Assembly (NCBI GenBank): GCA_963820995.1
Contig: CAWGCL010000002.1
Span: 186,001-250,000 of the forward strand
Source of the DNA: JAGTVG01 sp963820995
GTDB lineage: Bacteria > Bacteroidota > Bacteroidia > Cytophagales > Cyclobacteriaceae
Length of the DNA: 64,000 nucleotides
Direction of reading: 5' to 3'
The notes beneath the pieces are model-generated. The model made no database searches. It was not told the origin of the DNA and worked only from the letters and a program-made list of their open reading frames with translations. The stretch's first letter is position 1, and the number at the start of each line of letters is the position of its first letter. Both the position numbers and the translations under genes were made by a program. This document shows positions 61,941 through 64,000 of this stretch, in pieces.

Positions 61941-63135
61941 GTGGATTTATTTAATATATGGACTATTACTTTTTTTTCCTCTTTTTGCTTTCCCGCAAAA
62001 ATCAAAATCACAGCTTGAACAGGAAAAAAGAAATGCGATTGATAAGCTAAAAGAAGCACAAAAGATCCTTGAAGAGACTGAAAAAAAGAAGGAAGTAAGT
62101 GTAGGCCAATTGAATGCATTAAATCAACAGATCGTTGCAAGTCAGAGTATAATAAATTCCATTAGCGGTGAGATAACAATTTATAATAATGAACTTCTTG
62201 AATTGAATGAAGTAATTGAATCTCTTGAAGATGATCTAGATCATCTGAAAAAGGAATATGCAACCATGGTGTATGCTTCTTACAAAGCTAGTTTCGGATT
62301 CAGGAATATTCTGTTTATTTTCTCTGCAGAAACTTTCAATCAACTTCTTCTCAGAGCCAGGTATATGGATCAATATACTGAAGCCCGAAAAAGGCAATTA
62401 TCTCTTATTCAAGATGTTAGAATATCCCTTCAGGATCAGATCGCCACTCTTGAAACTAAAAAACTGGAGAAAGACCAGCTGCTTAACCAGGAAGTAACAC
62501 AAAACAAAAGCCTGGTTACACTTAGAAAAAAACAAAACACGCTGATCACCTCTTTAAGTAAAAAAGAGTCTGACATAAAAAAAGAATTGCAGGATAGAAA
62601 GAAAGCGATAGCCCGTCTTGACAAACTAATTGCGGACATTGTAACAGCTGAGATAAAAGCTTCATCGAAGGGTAAGTCAAGTACTGAAATTGAAATGAAT
62701 GCCACTGAGACAGCTTTGTCCAAGGCCTTTGAAAATAATTATTCCAAATTACAATGGCCGGTCTCAACTGGTTTTATTTCTGCAAAATTTGGAACAAATC
62801 CCCACCCGGTTTATAAAAGACTGAAAGTCCCAAACGATGGTATTGATATTCAAACCAATGAAAACCAGGAAGTTCGCTCCGTATTTGAAGGGGAAGTAAA
62901 AAGAGTCGCGGTTGTACCAGGACATATGAGGTATGTTGTCTTAATTCAGCATGGTGATTATTTTACAGTGTATGCCAAACTAAAACAAGTTTTCGTAGGA
63001 CAAGGCGACAGGGTAAATGCTAATCAGCGGATCGGAGTAGTAAATACTGATAGAAATGGGACCTCTGAAGTTCAGTTCCAGATCTGGAAAAACACCCAGA
63101 AATTGAACCCTGAAAACTGGATCGCGAAGAAATAA
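61924..63135 (+). CDS. EnvC-like M23 (LytM) family protein
   Basis: 403 residues: signal peptide (LIYGLLLFFPLFAFPQ), a long coiled coil (about residues 20-260) and a C-terminal LytM domain. Such proteins switch on amidases that split peptidoglycan at division. In the LytM part the zinc-binding H-x-x-x-D of active peptidases is replaced: VPNDGIDIQTN lacks the His, and VYAKLKQV has K for the last His. The domain is therefore probably not catalytic, as in E. coli EnvC, and acts as an activator. It ends 73 bases before tatA. Confidence 0.88.
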   Translation: MCPKNKWIYLIYGLLLFFPLFAFPQKSKSQLEQEKRNAIDKLKEAQKILEETEKKKEVSVGQLNALNQQIVASQSIINSISGEITIYNNELLELNEVIESLEDDLDHLKKEYATMVYASYKASFGFRNILFIFSAETFNQLLLRARYMDQYTEARKRQLSLIQDVRISLQDQIATLETKKLEKDQLLNQEVTQNKSLVTLRKKQNTLITSLSKKESDIKKELQDRKKAIARLDKLIADIVTAEIKASSKGKSSTEIEMNATETALSKAFENNYSKLQWPVSTGFISAKFGTNPHPVYKRLKVPNDGIDIQTNENQEVRSVFEGEVKRVAVVPGHMRYVVLIQHGDYFTVYAKLKQVFVGQGDRVNANQRIGVVNTDRNGTSEVQFQIWKNTQKLNPENWIAKK

Positions 63136-63208
63136 ATATTTAATGTATTTGATTTGAATTTGAGAGAATGCGAATATTAGCTATATTTACATTCTAATTT
63201 TTATGTGA

Positions 63209-63442
63209 ATGATGGAAATGTTAGGATACATACTATTATTTGGGATGCCAGGTGGCCCGGAGTGGCTTATCATAATCCTATTTGTAATCATATTTTTTGG
63301 TGCTAAGAAAATACCTGAATTGGCAAGAGGTCTTGGAAAGGGCATCAGAGAATTTAAGGATGCAACAAAGGGTGTTAAAGATGAGATCGAGGAAGGCATC
63401 AAATCAACCGATAAGGAAGTAAAAAAAGCTACTGAGGATTGA
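63209..63442 (+). CDS. tatA: Twin-arginine translocase subunit TatA/E
   Basis: 77 residues: one N-terminal helix (PEWLIIILFVIIFFGAKKIP) followed by the F-G-A-K-K-x-P hinge and an amphipathic helix (ELARGLGKGIREFKDATKGV) and an acidic, lysine-rich tail. Works with TatC at 44104 to export folded proteins. The gene ends overlapping gatA, whose TTG start (63439) lies one base before the tatA stop. Confidence 0.93.
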   Translation: MMEMLGYILLFGMPGGPEWLIIILFVIIFFGAKKIPELARGLGKGIREFKDATKGVKDEIEEGIKSTDKEVKKATED

Positions 63443-64000
63443 GAAAATACAATTCCCTAAAGGATATTAAAAATGATATCCGGGAAGGTATTATCGATTG
63501 CACCCAGCTGGTTGAACATTACCTTAAAAATATTAAGGATAAAGCTTACCTAAATGCCTTCTTAGAAGTCTACGGAGACGAAGCAAGAGAACAAGCGTTA
63601 TCAGTTGATCAAAAAATCCGTGCGGGTGATGCCGGTAAATTGGCTGGAATGGTAATAGGGATTAAAGATGTCCTATGTTATAAAGATCATTCCCTCCAAT
63701 GTTCAAGTCGCATTTTAAACGGATTTAAATCTCAGTTTACCGCCACAGCTGTACAAAGACTCATTGATGAAGATGTGATTATCATCGGAAGAATCAATTG
63801 TGATGAATTTGCTATGGGATCCAGCAATGAGAATTCAGCATTCGGTCCTGTAAAAAACGAAATCGATCCTGAAAGGGTACCCGGTGGGTCTTCCGGGGGT
63901 AGTGCTGTCGCTGTCCAGGCAGACATGTGCCTCGCTGCCTTAGGTACTGACACCGGAGGATCTGTCAGACAACCAGCAGCTTTTTGTGGGATAATAGGTT
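63439..64000 (+). CDS. gatA: Aspartyl/glutamyl-tRNA amidotransferase subunit A (partial)
   Basis: Cut by the window end; 187 codons are visible from TTG 63439, which overlaps the tatA stop. The amidase triad is complete: GIKDVLC (K76), VPGGSSGGSAVA (S151) and GTDTGGSVRQPA (nucleophile S175). It transamidates mischarged Glu-tRNA(Gln) and Asp-tRNA(Asn). The C-terminal part lies beyond 64000. The start could also be a later codon, but the family N-terminus (YNSLKDIKNDIREGII) supports this one. Confidence 0.93.
   Translation, partial: MRKYNSLKDIKNDIREGIIDCTQLVEHYLKNIKDKAYLNAFLEVYGDEAREQALSVDQKIRAGDAGKLAGMVIGIKDVLCYKDHSLQCSSRILNGFKSQFTATAVQRLIDEDVIIIGRINCDEFAMGSSNENSAFGPVKNEIDPERVPGGSSGGSAVAVQADMCLAALGTDTGGSVRQPAAFCGIIG

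Overview
The window looks like a chromosomal segment of an A+T-rich Bacteroidota bacterium, probably marine or environmental. The evidence is lineage-typical content: a type IX secretion (T9SS) C-terminal sorting domain, the rpsU-xerC-hpf cluster, a DUF4292/TPR/EnvC-like cluster, head-GIN (DUF2807) and DUF1080 proteins, the small lysine-rich protein plus DEAD-box helicase plus cspA cold-shock cluster, and a TTG-N17-TACCTTTG promoter in front of rpsU. Species cannot be named from the sequence.

Layout. 0.3-3.7 kb: secreted glycan-degradation genes (GH38-like glycosidase, DUF1080 hydrolase). 3.9-4.7 kb: a decayed secreted-protein gene. 4.9-6.9 kb: cold-shock cluster with a clear terminator. 6.9-24 kb: accessory DNA with single genes and long gaps: a FtsX-type permease, a B12-type radical SAM protein, an ABM monooxygenase, a T9SS cargo protein, an alpha/beta hydrolase, a GH20-like protein, a TPR regulator, a YrdB-like protein beside an odd imperfect palindrome, a repeat lipoprotein and a CotH-like protein. 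23.8-24.3 kb: tRNA-Leu(TAA), a decayed partial copy of it, and tRNA-Gly(GCC). 24.4-31 kb: M20 dipeptidase, DsbD and M14 peptidase. 31.5-38.4 kb: a histidine kinase, then MarR with a complete beta-oxidation operon (hydroxyacyl-CoA dehydrogenase/hydratase, thiolase, acyl-CoA dehydrogenase). 38.6-49.2 kb: mostly housekeeping genes (pheA, glyA, tatC, rpiB, rbfA, a LolC/E-like permease). 49.2-53.5 kb: nucleotide-sugar operon (ugd, UDP-xylose synthase-like, rfbB, rfbA). 53.6-55.1 kb: rpsU-xerC-hpf. 55.1-64 kb: metK, then a long plus-strand operon-like run of crotonase, flippase, dut, TPR protein, DUF4292 lipoprotein, EnvC-like protein, tatA and gatA (cut by the window end).

Two functional links stand out. 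TatC and TatA are both here, and the sugar isomerase at 38.6-39.6 kb carries an RR signal that would use them. The 49-53 kb genes make UDP-glucuronate, UDP-xylose and the dTDP-rhamnose precursor, which fits the flippase at 57.4 kb.

A striking property of the sequence is the number of frame breaks. At least ten genes, including essential or conserved ones (dut, thiolase, dsbD), are split by single-base indels, most best explained by one extra base with no shared slippery motif. All but one lie before 36.4 kb. I read most of these as consensus errors, so I annotate the full gene span and give the break point. I found no convincing new multi-gene system. The most unusual items are the 17-residue-register repeat lipoprotein, the palindrome near 19.15 kb, the tRNA-Leu partial copy and the CotH-like protein.
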